Shown here piece by piece: positions 43,550 to 56,710 of a DNA stretch of 64,000 bases. Both the position numbers and the translations under genes were made by a program. This stretch comes from Acholoe squamosa (Eukaryota; Annelida; Polychaeta; Phyllodocida; Polynoidae), in the NCBI GenBank assembly GCA_949317995.1, contig OX439051.1, forward strand, positions 36,521,250 to 36,585,249, written 5' to 3'. How positions within the stretch are numbered: position 1 is the stretch's first letter; each line of letters begins with the position of its first letter. The notes under the pieces are model-generated. The model was not told the DNA's origin, ran no database searches, and saw only the letters and a program-made list of their open reading frames with translations.

Positions 43550-44256
43550 CATGCATGTGCACTAAAGCACTAATAACAGCTTTCAAAGGTTTAGGGTACA
43601 TAAGTTACTCAGCATTCATCTTTTCTAAAGTTATGATTCAGATGTCTTAATTCTGATATCTTAACAATATCAAATCCATTTTGATACTAACTTGTATTAT
43701 TTGCTAATCGCTAATACATGATAAAAATTATTAATGTTGAATTCTAAAGGGATCATTAATGATAGAAAAAAAGGACAAGAACCTAATAGCCTGATGGAAT
43801 CTAATCCGCAGGTTGAATAGATGACGTGTCTCACACTCTTACATCTACAATCACAGTCTATCTGGAGCCTAACCTAACCTCGTCTTTTCCTTACTTTGCT
43901 GTCAATGCTTTATTAATAGGAACACATGTATTCAGCTCTGACTAGAACTAAATAACCATTGTTATTGTAGTTCTTCAGAAACATTATGCATTTAGATTTT
44001 ATAGGCTACGAACCATAACCTTCTATCATACATGTTTATTAACTTTCCTGCTGCATTATCACAGCCAGTCACTTTATATAAGACAGAGCTGTAAGCTGGC
44101 ATTGTAATTTGAATTCTATAGAGGTTTAGAAGGTAACATTGTGCATACTTTATGAGCTTATAATGAGAATTTGATGAGTTATTGGCTTAATGGCAGGAAT
44201 ATGGCACAGTGTGTCTACAATGCATAGAGCAGACATCAGATTCATGAACCTATTAT

Positions 44257-45894
44257 GTGCTGCACTTAGTAACCTTAATCAGTGCCAGCAGTGCCTCAAC
44301 TACTCTACCAGATCCTATATATGATGGTGACAAAGGGACCATGTTCAGGGAGGAATTTTTGTTGAAAGCTTACCTCTCCAGACAGACAACCAAATCAGCA
44401 GAGAAATTTAAGATCAGCAGTTATAGTGAAATAACCCCAAAGGACTGTCATACCAATCAGCCATCAGTCTTAAATAACCAGTCATTTGGAGGGTTTCAAA
44501 TTGGCTTGGCTATAAATGGCCTTAAACCTGCTGCTACACAGCCTTCAACTACACAAGTACATCTACACGTCAGTCAGATCCCGGTAGTGGACATCACTTC
44601 AACAGAGTCAGTACATGTAGTACAGACTCCGTCTAGAAATACTCTGCCATCCTGGCTGCAGTGACATCACACCCTGCTGCGGGACCGGTCATCGACAGGT
44701 TTGCTGCGGCCATACAGGCTGCTACCTTCGCGGGTGAGAAATCCTACCCTCTACCACTCAGCTACCAAGAAAAAGTTCCTGCTTCTGTCACTGAGAAGGT
44801 AGCAAATATCCTCACTTCTACATCACATCAGCTGTCATCCATCAAGGGTAAGCCTACTCATGCCCAGGACTTCATTTTCCGTGGCCCTACACATATCAAA
44901 ACAGGTCTAAATGTGCTAGACCCTTTAGATTATTTGTTTGGCCTGGCATGGCTTATGAAAGACCGCTGTACCCTACCCCAAGATAAGCCCCGTGTCGCTG
45001 AACATATCATGGACATAATAACAGCGGGCAAAGATTATCAGTGGGAGCAGATATGTGATTGGTCAGAAGAAGTCCTGTCTTCCATTGCTGATGAACTATT
45101 TACTTGGCTGGACAGTGCATCTATTAGTTCATTGAGGTCAGAGGTTGCCAAGGTCAGAGCGCCTAAACTCTACCCCACCGCCGACATAGCTGAAGCCTCA
45201 CTCAAGAAAAATAAGTCTAAGTCTAAAACAGAGTCTAAAAATCAGGCCACTTCTCAGAATCAGACTAAACCTGATAAACAGCCTATACAGACCGCTGCTG
45301 CTTCACAACCAGTCTACTAAGTCTCTCACAGCTCAGCTGGTCACACTGATGTACCCTGTCAGACTTACAACACTAAAACTGGCTGCACTAAGTCTGACGG
45401 CCATACAGAAGGTGGTATACAGTACAGCCACCACTGCACCTGGTGCAGGCACAATATTCAGAAGCTTCATTTCCCTGGCTTCACAGCATGCCGCTGCAAA
45501 CAACCAAGACATAAAGATCCCTCTTTTCAGGCCTGAGCCGGATTACCCCGGCTCTCCCTATGATACTGATGACATGAACTTGGACACAGACTTAGCCACA
45601 TCTATCCCTGCTGATGATTGTGATAAAGCTACCTCATCCAAGCTTAGGCCTAATGCTCCCATATTTAGGCCCATATCAGATATCAACACTAAATTTCACA
45701 CTCCAGACAACACCTGTACAGTAGACCACTCTCCATGTACTACTCATATAATAGAGCAAATGGATCAGGTCGTTAGTACCACTAGTACAGCTCGCACTAC
45801 TATACATACTACTTCATCTGACTCTAGTGATAGCCAGGCATACACCGCAAGCTCACTCACTGATTCAGATGTAATATTTGCATTATGTATCTGA
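44257..45894 (+). pseudogene. Decayed gag-like ORF with a Cys/His finger
   Basis: Three adjoining open stretches. The middle one (44661-45320) encodes a helical, soluble-looking domain (VPASVTEKVANIL, DYLFGLAWLMKDR, WEQICDWSEEVL) and a basic SKSKTESK tail, then a TAA. In the same frame beyond the stop the sequence continues with C-x4-N-x4-C, then HHCTWC and FTACRC, a Cys/His finger like those in Gag-type proteins of some retroelements (DIRS-like YR elements among them). A frameshift then leads to an acidic S/T/D-rich end (45530-45894). I read this as a remnant transposon gag with at least one nonsense change and one frameshift. Family assignment is weak. Confidence 0.5.
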
Positions 45895-47137
45895 TAATTC
45901 ATTTTAGTTATTTAACCCTGGTTTGCAAAGGTATAGAAAAATGGGGCCTATTTTTGCGTCCAGTATGCAAGAGTTGCGCAGAGCTATAATAATGGGTATA
46001 GGGTAAAGGCACCCATTTTGGAAGCTCCTGACCATGCTAGAGGTGATCAGATTTAGTCATTGAATCTAGTGTGTCCAATCCAAACATAATATATATTAGC
46101 ACTAACATCACTGAAGAAAGTTTGATTATTCTGCCTAGTGCTCATGAATAAATGAAATGTAAATATCATGATTCCATGGTCAAATTGCACATTAAGTCGG
46201 ACAGTCCTTCCTAGGAATGACCCTAGAGACAGACACTTTGTTATATGATTGTTATAATTGATAATTGTATATAAATATCCTCCAAAAAAATGTACCATCC
46301 CTCTAGAAGCTGCAAGGTATGATATTGATATTTAGACGCTTATTTTTGCATACCTGTAATAGGAGATTCTCTAGGCTCAAATTAGTGTGACTTCCATAGG
46401 GTAGATGGGGAACTGACAGAACATAGGTGTTATTTCTTAGGCCAAACCAAGGAAATGGTAAATATCCATGGCTGGGAGAATGAGCATAGTTAAAGAATTC
46501 ATTTGGTGAAAAAATATTCATTGTATAATTACATAAAGCATTATATAATTGTGTCCAAGAGAGGGTGCAATTGGTGTCTGAATTTAGGTGTAATTTGATG
46601 GTAATTTGAGAATGATCCCCAAAATAATTATAACATGCACAGTTTTTCCTATTTTGTTGAGTTAAACGATTAGAAAATCTATATTTTGCCATTGCAATTC
46701 AACGCAATCCTGTAGACATGTAGGTTAAGGCACAACAGACCGAGAAATTAAACCAGATTTCCCATTCACTCATACTTCTGCATGATCAGAATATAGCAAG
46801 AACACACCAGGTTTGCGCAGTTATAAAGCCATGTATGAAGACACTTATGTCTATTTTACTGTATTTGTAAATAATAGTTCAATTAGAATATTTAGTTGAG
46901 GTGATAGGCAAGATTTTGATATTGATTATGTAATTCAGCCCCAAAGGTGTCCGTGCATTCTTTTACTAATTAGAAAATATGAACTGATGCACCTATCACA
47001 TGCACATGATGAATAGCTTCAAACCCATGTCTTAATCAACACTGGACTATGTATAGTAAATATTTAGGGAGCAAATAAGTGAGCTCATGTCAGGAGTCTA
47101 TGCAGAATTGCCATTCTGACATAGGTTTGCGCAGCCC
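45895..47137. other. Gene-poor tract with one unplaced minus-strand ORF
   Basis: Minus-strand frames at 46692-46303 (129 codons, several N-glycosylation sequons and Cys residues, e.g. LNSDTNCTLSWTQL) and 46298-46053 (81 codons, GRTVRLNVQFDHG) lie next to each other with plausible splice sites (CAG/GTATGC and TGTCTCTAG), but the exon phases do not match. They could be decayed exons or chance. No family recognised. Confidence 0.3.
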
Positions 47138-47329
47138 ATGTACCTCCCTACCTATAGCCCATATGATTTGCTTGTGATGGAAGCACTAATGCAGGCCTAT
47201 ATATCAAGGCACATTGTGAGTCTGCTGATCAGAAACAGGGGCACTGTCAACAGCTATATTGAAATGAGATCCCTTTCCAAGTTTGTTCATGACATAATTC
47301 ATTATTACATGTCCCTACATGTGCCACCA

Positions 47330-47800
47330 TCCCTCAAATGACCCATTTGAGGGATAATCCCTCATTTGTGAGTATCTTTTTCTGTGGGTTAATGCCATTT
47401 GTGATTTAATGCTAGCCCCCTCCAGCCCAAAAATCTTTAGGCTATTTGAATGTCTCATTTCTGCGATAGGGCCTCACTGGGTTAGTGTCATTTGGGGTTT
47501 AATGGCATTTGTATATTAATGCCTGTTTTGAGGTATAGTGTCCATTTGTATATTAATGCCTGTTTTGAGGTATAGTGTCCTGACAGGTGATACTATCCCT
47601 TAAACTGGCACCATTTGTGGATCAGTGTCTCATTTTTTAGATACTGTCTCATTTGTCAGATAGTGGCTAGTTTGTCAGATAATGCCATTTATGATTTAAT
47701 GTCATTTGTGCTTTAATGCCACTTTTGAGGGATAGTGTCCCGATGGGTGACACTATCCCTAAAACAAGCATTGTTTGAGGGATAGTGTCACATTTGTAAG
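47330..47800. repeat. Cluster of CATTTGT / GAGGGATAGTGTC repeat words with hairpins
   Basis: Contains an exact tandem pair of a ~39-bp unit including TTTTGAGGTATAGTGTCC (about 47510-47580), many CATTTGTGATTTAATG-like words, and a perfect 12-bp stem AGGGATAGTGTC (47728-47739) / GACACTATCCCT (47749-47760) with a related weaker hairpin at about 47571. Non-coding; family not recognised. Confidence 0.75.
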
Positions 47801-48300
47801 ATTTGTCCCAACATCTGCACTATTAAGAGCTCCTTCAGTTCACACAGTCAGTTAAAGTATTAGTATTAGAGTGATGCATTATCCATGATGTTCAATATCA
47901 TATTGCAGAGAGTAAACAGGAGGCAGCATGATATACTACTATGAGTATTCACCTAATACTCATGGACAGCTCAGGAAATTGAATCTCAGCGTTAGGCCCT
48001 ATCAAAGGTTATTTGCATCGAATAATATTACCTGCCTGATAATCATCGAGATACCCCTGTTAGGCCGATAGTAATGTAGTACACCTAATGATGACTAAGC
48101 TAATAGATACCCAGTCTACAGGTAAACACTCAATATAGAGGGGAGGAACAAGGCATTCTACAAGTTGTATTCTATAGAAAGGGAAGTTCATACTAGTGAA
48201 TACACATTATTATCAGTGAAATACCCCTTGCCTTGCAGATTCCCACTCTATCAGGAATAAGACTTAGGTGTCATGGGTAATGGATTGACCCTTGGGGGAG

Positions 48301-48715
48301 TTTGGATGAGGTGCCATGGTGTTACAGGGGAATTGGTGAGCAGTAATTAGATTGGAGACATCTCTCTGTACGATCCCCCAGCTGTAGATTAGGTCTGCAG
48401 TCCACACAATGGTGCCCTGCAGCGGCTCATTTCAATGCTCAGTGTATCTCTTGGAGGCAATACCTGGGACATGGAATCAACAAGGTAACAGGTACTTCCA
48501 TTTGGGCCTTGTGGAGGCTCCTTTTACCTTGTTGGTCCACTGTCATTTTCTCAGAATGTCTCATGATGGAGGTGAGATGAGGTGACAGCGGAATCATTGA
48601 GCAGTAATCAAATAGGAGCCATTTCTCTGTACTATCCTCCAGCCGTAGACCAGACCTGAAGTCAAAACAATGGTGCACGGCAGTGGCTCATTTCATGATT
48701 CAGGATGGTGTGTCT
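48301..48715. repeat. Local tandem duplication, ~150-bp homologous cores
   Basis: About 48330-48465 and 48590-48715 align: both have GAGCAGTAAT, TCTCTGTAC(G/T)ATCC, CAATGGTGC and GGCTCATTTCA in order. On the minus strand both start with codons for HHC and share an aligned frame for about 30 residues, but one is then stopped, so coding status is doubtful. Confidence 0.65.
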
Positions 48716-49631
48716 CCAGGGTAAAAGTATTTGGTGTTTCCCTGATAAGAGCATCTGCTGCAGGTTTCTTCTTCAGCATAAGGATGGTAATTATTTATAT
48801 TTCAGCTTTCAGTATTTCCAAATAATATCTTTTTTTTTATCATCTTTATCTATGTATTTTTTTTTCTTAATATAAATATCATATGTTTATTTCTATAGGA
48901 TTCTAGATATGGAGTTGTAAGACAAAGACATTTTTTTACAGCAGTGGCAGGAAAGCAAAAATAAGTAATATATACTGCATCTATGGAGACATTAAATGCA
49001 ATAGCATAGTTCCATTACAGGCCATACCTTTTTAAGATACTGAACAGAATCAATAATGCATTCATTGCCGGGGTGTTGAATTATTCACAGTGTTTCTGCT
49101 AAACACAAATCAAATACCCCATCATTTGCTCCAATGCAACACCAAAATTAGTCTGTCATTACATGTGCACAAGTAGTCCTCAAATACATGCCAAGTAAAT
49201 ACAGGTTCTAGGATTTTATTTCTGATGTTGTACTGATTTTCTTTATGATCCATTTGAGGCCCTGAAGCTCCTTTGTTAATGTCAGAAACATGAATTATAA
49301 GGCAGATACTTTCCCAAGTGCCCCAGGGAATTAACCATGATGGACTGAGGTGGTATTTCTTCTAGATAAGGACCATTGGCCATGAGGAGTTAGATATGAA
49401 AAGATTAAAAGTTTGTGCTTTTAGAGCAATATAGCTGTAACCAAGCACTAAGAACCACTAGATTGCACAGTGATTGCCATGAGAGGTAATCAGAAACTGA
49501 GCACCCAGTCCTTAACATTAACTGTTTTTGGTTCAATTTCAAAATTAGAAACAATTCCCCAATTATAAATATAAGTAGGCAGCTAGTATTGAAAATAATG
49601 ATTTTGGAGTTTTCAACATTTGTCTTCCTTT

Positions 49632-49633
<2 letters not shown>

Positions 49634-49676
<43 letters not shown>
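49634..49676. repeat. (GA)n microsatellite
   Basis: Uninterrupted AG dinucleotides over about 43 bp. The Arg/Glu open frames through it are artefacts. Confidence 0.97.
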
Positions 49677-49679
<3 letters not shown>

Positions 49680-51944
49680 GTGTGAGAGAGAGGGGCAGCC
49701 ACGACCATATTCAGACTCAACAGCACTTATTGGATTTTATCAATTTAATATTACTTACAACATCATTCCATCAAGTCCTCTGCAAAGATCAACATCAAAG
49801 ACAAGACCTTTGCCTAACCTATTCGGAGGTTTTAAGGTCCTAATACAGAGACCAGATTAGGTTGTTAGAACTTTGATTTCATGGAAAAATATTTTAGACC
49901 AATTATAATTATTATTTAGTGCAATTCTGAAGCTGGAGGTTAGAAGATTTCTCAGTCACCCACCATTCATTCAGTTTTAAAGATAACAGCTAGTATTTTC
50001 CGTTTTTCATGAATCAGATTATCACCTCAAGCTAATTAACAAGTCAAGAATATATATTGAAACACGCACTGCAAAAACAGTGTTTAGTATTAAACATCAC
50101 ATAATCTAATCTTGTACGAATCCTAGGCACTAAGGTATTGCAAACGTTTCAATACCTATAGCAATGCCAAACATGATCAATCCAACTTCTTCATTTTTAG
50201 ATTCAGGTAAGTATAGGAAACAGTTGGGGATCTATGATTTATGGAAATGATATGGACAGTTTATTCTGTTTCAGATACCTGCCAATAGATAAAAGGGGAT
50301 AGGCAAGTTTGGTTTGCTAAGTGTCAGTCACTATTTACAAAACTCCCATGTGATCTATTTTCACAAAACCAGTCATATGTCGCAAAAACTTTTTCAGGAT
50401 TATAATCCTATTGCACAGAGCAAAATAAACTTTATCTTGAATTCACTTTTTGCTCCATAAATGTCCATCATTATTTCTTAAAAATAATCAATTTTGATCT
50501 TTTTTTAGCCCCTTATTTCTGGTATGATTATGATGTGCGACTTCCGACTGATTTTGTAAAGACACATCATCCCCCTTTTGACCAAAGGATTTAACAACAT
50601 TGAAGTTCCACTTGAGAAGTCATTTAGTGACGTGAATTAAGAGAATGCCAATTGTCCTTGCTCAGAAGCTTCATTTAAAAAACAGATATATTTACTAGTC
50701 ATAGCTACAGAGAGAATCCTGTGATCCTTTATTTTATCCTCTATAAACTCACCCTGTCTTGTAATTGATATTTCCTGATGTTCCCCCTGTAACCTCCCTG
50801 AATAAAAAACACATTAAGGTAGGATTGTAGTATTCATCAATCCCAATATACTTTCCGAGGGTCTGCCATGGGGGGGGTGTAATATGCCATTCCAGGTATT
50901 CAAGGCAATCATTTCTGACAATTCAGGAAATTGAAAAGCTCAGCAGGGAGATAAGCTATAATATGGTCTATTTACATGGGGTGAGCTATGAATAGAATCA
51001 TATGGAGTGGGTGAGTTGGACAGGTTTCCATGGATACACATTAGCATTGACCCTTTACGTTCTGCATTTCAGATACTATTTGCTTCGCTTCTAAAGGGTC
51101 TGGATTCAGTACCAGGCATGCTTCAGCATCATTTTGACTATACAAATTCGAAATATTCATAACAATCCTACGGCAAAATATCCGGTAAATGTTGTTCATT
51201 TGTTGATATATTATATTGATTTATCATTATTTAGCAATAGATTGGTAGGGCTGTGAATGGTGGTATTCAATATCTGAAACTGCAATGTACCACACCAGAA
51301 ACTAAATCCTACAGCAGGGAATTAACTTGTGTTATTGACTAAGTAAATATTATATTTATTTAGTTATTTACAGTGATGATCAAATTATTTCCTGATCCAT
51401 AAAGAATCAATGAAATCAGCAAAGCATTGGCTTTAACCCTTTAAGGTCCAGCCCTGCAATCTCAGGAAACATACCCCCCCTGTAATGTTAGTGTTGGCCA
51501 AATTTGTGGCATAATATAAGGTCCTATGATAGTACACTCTGTGGATAGTAATGTTAACCATCCTTTAATGTCTTAGATATCAACATACACAGCTTCTTTT
51601 CTGCTGGGAACCTATTATCCATAATCTATGTCAGCCTTGCCACCAGATAGAACATGTGCTAATGAGCAGACTAGCTTGCCAGCGTTTCAACAATGCATCA
51701 TGCCTACAAGCAGCCTTGTTGCATCCACACATTAGATGCCTTTGTAGAGTTTCACTGCCCTTAGAGAAAGCTTTACAAAGGGTTTTGGACAATTCGTTTC
51801 ACTCTCAGGTAACCTGCCACTAAAACGAACAGAGCTATTTTACCATATTGTTACACGAATGCAGTGTTTGAGGGTCACTTGGCCTTGATGTATAGTTATA
51901 CATCACCAGTCACAGGGGGGTGAGGCAGCCCCGCGGGATTGCAT
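49677..51944. other. No gene seen
   Basis: AT-rich non-coding DNA. At 50068 there is CACTGCAAAAACAGTGTTTAG, one end of an element like 42652-43549; no matching second end found. Nothing else recognisable. Confidence 0.5.
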
Positions 51945-52021
51945 AATTGTGAGCAGTTAGGCGGAAACGATCATCTAAATACGCCTCTTTGGATGAGCGT
52001 TTCTGCCTAACTGCTCACAAT
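51945..52021. repeat. 77-bp hairpin with ~30-bp arms
   Basis: Left arm ATTGTGAGCAGTTAGGCGGA and onward to GATGA-like sequence (51945-51975); right arm 51992-52021 is its complement with two mismatches; loop about 16 bp. The mismatches preserve a strong fold. Looks like a tiny fold-back element. Confidence 0.85.
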
Positions 52022-52301
52022 TTATGAATGCCATGACAGTTAGCTGTTGAGAAAGTCACACGGACTGACCCTATGTGATGAACCAGTCCCAGATGGTCAA
52101 TATGATGCACAGATGTACACAATCCATTAATGCATTAATGGCTAAGGGTTAGAGGTTTGATGAGTGGGCAATTATTGACACTGTCAAGCTAATAGAATAT
52201 GCCCAGTTGTATTTTATGTCAGGTAGCTGAGCAGCATTAAGACTTCATGCACCATATGAAGAGCCATAATTATTTAAGTGTTCACAGGCAGAGGAATGGA
52301 G

Positions 52302-52348
52302 GCAGTGTCAGCAGTAGTCACTTTACTGTGTCAGCAGTAGTCACTTTA
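52302..52348. repeat. Tandem pair of 24-bp units
   Basis: GTGTCAGCAGTAGTCACTTT repeated directly. The related word GGCAGTGTCAG(C/T)(A/G)G also occurs at about 59171 and 61850. Confidence 0.75.
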
Positions 52349-53136
52349 AATAAAATCTCCTGTAATTAGGGAAGGCTAGTGAATTGTGACTTAAGTAGTT
52401 CTAGCACTCCCATGTATTGCTATAAGCCTAGGTACCTTCATTACTAGCCGTTAAAGGTTGTGGATGGCTGGGCCAAATTGGGTCTATGGTGATAGGTAGA
52501 TGGATGGAAAAAGACCATTTCAGATTAGGTTATTGAGATTGATATATGCCTGAGCATGCTATAAGCAAGCTATAAGCATGGGAGAAAGGCCATCTCTCAG
52601 GTTGGCTTAGTTATTATTGGTCACACCATAAGAAGGGTCGCAGACATTTATGCCAGTAGCTTCAGATACAGGGAATGAAGAAAGATATTGTTCATATCAG
52701 ACACCGTTTATTCAATGAAATGAATGCACTCTTTTTGATCAAACTTTAGAGTAGAAATGACCCATGGCAAACAGTTTCAATTTTGAAGCCTGATTAAAGT
52801 CTTAACCAGTATACATATATTTCGGATATCTATAGGCACACTGATTCTGTTTTATGTTGGTATTGTCGGAGGTCGGTTGAAATCTTTGAAAAACCATTGT
52901 AGATTAATTGGATTAGAATAATACTAATAAATGATTAACCATGATACCTGGCATTTGGCCAGTGTATATCATGGGACAGTCAGTATGCTTATATCATTTG
53001 AATTAAGATGAAGCTGTCAACAACATATTACCATTAGTTTTTACATACATGTTAGCCTGATGAATGAACACTTTTCCATCTCATGGTTACAAATGAGGCT
53101 ATATACTCTTCAGACTTCAATCCATTCAACAACATC

Positions 53137-53207
53137 TGTGACACGATCTGCGAAAAGGGGGCTTAGTGCAGAAGACTCTAAGACCCCTTCTCCGAGTCCG
53201 TGTCACA
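53137..53207. mobile_element. ~70-bp hairpin mini-element, copy 3
   Basis: TGTGACACGATCTGCGAAAA at the left, GAGTCCGTGTCACA at the right, with an internal CTTAG ... CTAAG pair. It folds along almost its whole length. Best preserved of the three copies. Confidence 0.75.
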
Positions 53208-56200
53208 AATTTTTATTCTGTATCCATCATTGTACTCATCTAATTCTCTTTACAATGGGACATTCATGTAGATCACTTGAATCATTTCCCTGCTTAGCAA
53301 TCAATGTGCTCCTTGAAACACATTAAAATTATATGTTATAATGAGTGTTCCAAATGAATATCATAAAAGAATGCTTCTGGTCACACCTAATCATAATCAT
53401 ATTTGCAATAGAACATATAATGCATGCACATCATGAGAAGGAGCAGTTCCTTTATCAGAAGGAGGTCTGTTTTTAGAGCATTCTTTTGGGTTAATCCCCA
53501 ATGTCATTAGTGCTAATGCCCTCCACTGTTGTCTGCAGTTCTGGTGATGTATTCTTCAAAGCTGTGCTGTGACAAGTGCATCTGACACTTGTATTCATGA
53601 GTATTTCTTTTCCAAAGCAATTTCCAATCACACTATTACCATGAATCAAGGGTCAATGATGGTACTGAGGTTTGTGCATACGAATTTCCCCTTAGTATGT
53701 TAAGATCAGACATGCTGCATTACTCAAATTTATCACCTGAATAGATCTACTATCTTAAATGATGGCTAGCTTCATTGGCATATGTTCAGTGGATTTCAGA
53801 CTTAAAATTTAACAAATAGGTGAATTTCACATGTCATTGGAAAGAAGTTCACGTGTCATGGGGAAGAAGAATAATATATAAGAAATTGAGTCGCTCTTGC
53901 TATCACTGCCATGAGCGTTATCTAATCTAATGTGATTATGCTTTGTTGTCAAGGCTCATGTAGCTAGAGATGAATTCCATCAACTTAGAACTCTGCCTTT
54001 TTAGAGGGTGAATTGCTTAAGGGCAATAATGGGCAGTGTGAGCTGGCACCTCCTGTAGACAGTAAAAGAAGTGGTTGATGAGGTATCGGGTACATTAATA
54101 GCAATGGAGGAGATGCTGTAGACAACAGATGTCATGGGTAGGTTACATTAGAAAGACAAAGCTGGCATTGCTACAGTACATTATGACTGTGGTCATAGAT
54201 TTGTTCTCTGTCTGTAAAGTATACACCAGTGGGAAAGGTTCTGTGTGAATCTTGACGTTGGAAACATAGTGAATGTGAGTACAGATGATATAACATGGGG
54301 TCTATAATTGATTCAGAGTAGCTAATGCCCCTATTACATGCAACAATATTATCTCATCATTGTCTTTGGGGAAATTATGCAGATCACTAATATTACATTT
54401 TAGTCGTCTAAAGCTGCGTAAACACCACACACCAATACGGCTCTTTCATGAGGATACACAAATTAACGGAAAAGCATCCCCCCTAGCAAGGCGATGACGT
54501 TGAACAAAAAAATGAAATCCTGGTTTTCACCCTACCAGAGTGGGATTGAGGCATCATGATGGCATACTTGATTGATATGTATTAGCGTTAGCTTCATGCA
54601 CCTGATATCATGATTGCCAGAGTTGCATTCATGCAGCTCCCATTCAAATCTTCAGAGCCCTTGGGACCTCAGCCATGATAACCAGTCTGTACTATTTCAA
54701 CCTGCCTGTGCTTAAATACAGCATCAACAGACATTTCGGAACAAGCAATAAACATGCAGTGGTGGCACTTTATAATTCACATATTTATCCCCTTATTGAA
54801 GTAGTCTATCCCAATAGTGAAATAGTCTGAAACCTTGCCTAGTCTAGCTTTGATAAACATCACACTGTAATCCTAGATTCAGCAGCTACACGGACCGGCT
54901 CTATATAGATTGTGTATATTGATGTTATGATAGGTGCATTACCTCAGTTGCTTAGTGAAAGGGCCTTTAAGTGACATCAAATGGGTAGTTTGAATCATTC
55001 CTGTTACCATTATCATGCCCACAATATGCTATACATTGATACCAGGCTTGGTGAGGAAGCTATTTTAAAGGACTACAACTCCATGCATGTTTTAACATGT
55101 CAAAGTCACTGTTCATATGCATACCAATGAAAAGTAAAAACCTGAAAGTAATCCTATTTAAAGCTTATCCCTTGGTTCGAATAGACCGAATATATAACTG
55201 ATGACCTGCATTTACAAAAAAAAAAGAAACAAAAAGATTATAGGCTCAGGATTCACTTTGACAAAGAAAAAAAACAGTAAGTGTTTTTTTTTTCAGATAA
55301 CACTGGTGACTGGTTTCTTTTCTAAACTAGACCTGAAGTGTAGGGGTAGATAGAGAGAAGTTTCCTGTCATTTCTCTTTTGAAATGAAAATGAAACCCAT
55401 CAATACATACATCTCTGTATTGAGACATTTGGGCCAAGTGGACACGGTATTGTGTTAATGTTGGTAGCTCACAGGACGTTGTGTTCACAGGAAAAGGAAA
55501 GCAATAGTAAATACCTCTTGCCAGGGACATTTCTATTATGATATCTAAGCTGGAGCATATGACTCATTACCTTTTTTGAGATAATTGATCTAAGCAAAAA
55601 AAAAACCCACACAACTGAGAAATAAACTGGCAAATTATTTGCAAAGTTTAACTGAAGCGTCTAGTGCAATTCCTACCTCCAAATAATGGTTTAAAGTCAT
55701 CCCATGCAGAGGGCTCCGGCAGCTTACAGAATCACACCAAGTAGGCATCATGCACTATAAGACTGTATTAAACAATCAATTTTCACGCCCAAGGTGCAGG
55801 GCTGAAACTTATAAATGAGTGCAGTTATATTCAGGAGTTTATTCTACCTCTTATACCCAGGTACATGTTTTCCCCAAAGCATGAACCATTGACTACTCCT
55901 GGATCGTGTTTCAATAGTTTCCACGACAGGTTCAGCTAGCTACGACTGGAGATGGGTCCAATCTTATCAGGTGATCTTAGGATTTTGGCCATGGTGACTA
56001 AATAGCTGGCTACATTACTGGGTGATCATACTGCCTGCTGGCTAAATAGCCACCACAGCAGTGACTCAATAAGGGATCCTGGTATGACAACCCTCCATGT
56101 GAATAATTAGTGGGTAGCCTTAGCTGCTGCCCTCTGCACTCCTTTGCTCAAATGTACCCAATCTGAGCTCTTTACACTACTACCTAAAACCCTGTGGCCA

Positions 56201-56574
56201 GCGCCTTTGTCTCTGGGATGGCAGGTTTCTTTTTCAAAAGAATAAAATATCATTTGGAAAAGTGTGGTGTTTCACCTAAGAATTGAGCATTATGGCCACA
56301 CTATGTAGTTACTAGTATGCAGTGGTGTAGATAGAGCACTAGGCCTTACAAATCAGTCATGCATGTCATACCCAACCCTCCTCACCCACCATGGCTTTCT
56401 AATAAAATTACAAAGGATATCACACCTAGCTGACACCTAAGCCCCACTATTAAGAAAGAATAACAGAGCGTACATTGTTTTAGATACAATTAGGTCATTA
56501 GATATAGATCTATCATATGTGATTTTAAAGGGAAGTATCTAGAACAATTATACATCATTTGGGCTGGGGGTCTC
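53208..56574. other. No gene seen
   Basis: Non-coding DNA. A 67-codon minus-strand frame at 55530-55327 has no support. Nothing else recognisable. Confidence 0.5.
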
Positions 56575-56710
56575 GGTTGTCTTCCTAAAACCACCAAAAA
56601 CTGGCCCCACCAGGCCCCTATTCAAGGCCCGGCCCCTATTGATTTGACAGCCCTCTAACCCCGGCCCCTATTCAAGGGAGGCTTCTATTCAAGGCCCGGC
56701 TCCTATATGA
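56575..56710. repeat. Short GGCCCCTATTCAAGG repeats
   Basis: Three to four degenerate copies of CCGGCCCCTATTCAAGG in tandem at about 56610-56705. Confidence 0.7.

Larger units (their letters stand above)
38560..44250. repeat. Block Y3, third copy of block Y
   Basis: Same order of anchors as Y1 and Y2. It is longer because of three copy-specific insertions (39263-40079, 40297-40996, 42652-43549). No conserved open frame. Confidence 0.8.

Noticed and set aside
49589-49860. Arg/Glu-repeat open frames
   Set aside because: Translation of a (GA)n microsatellite.
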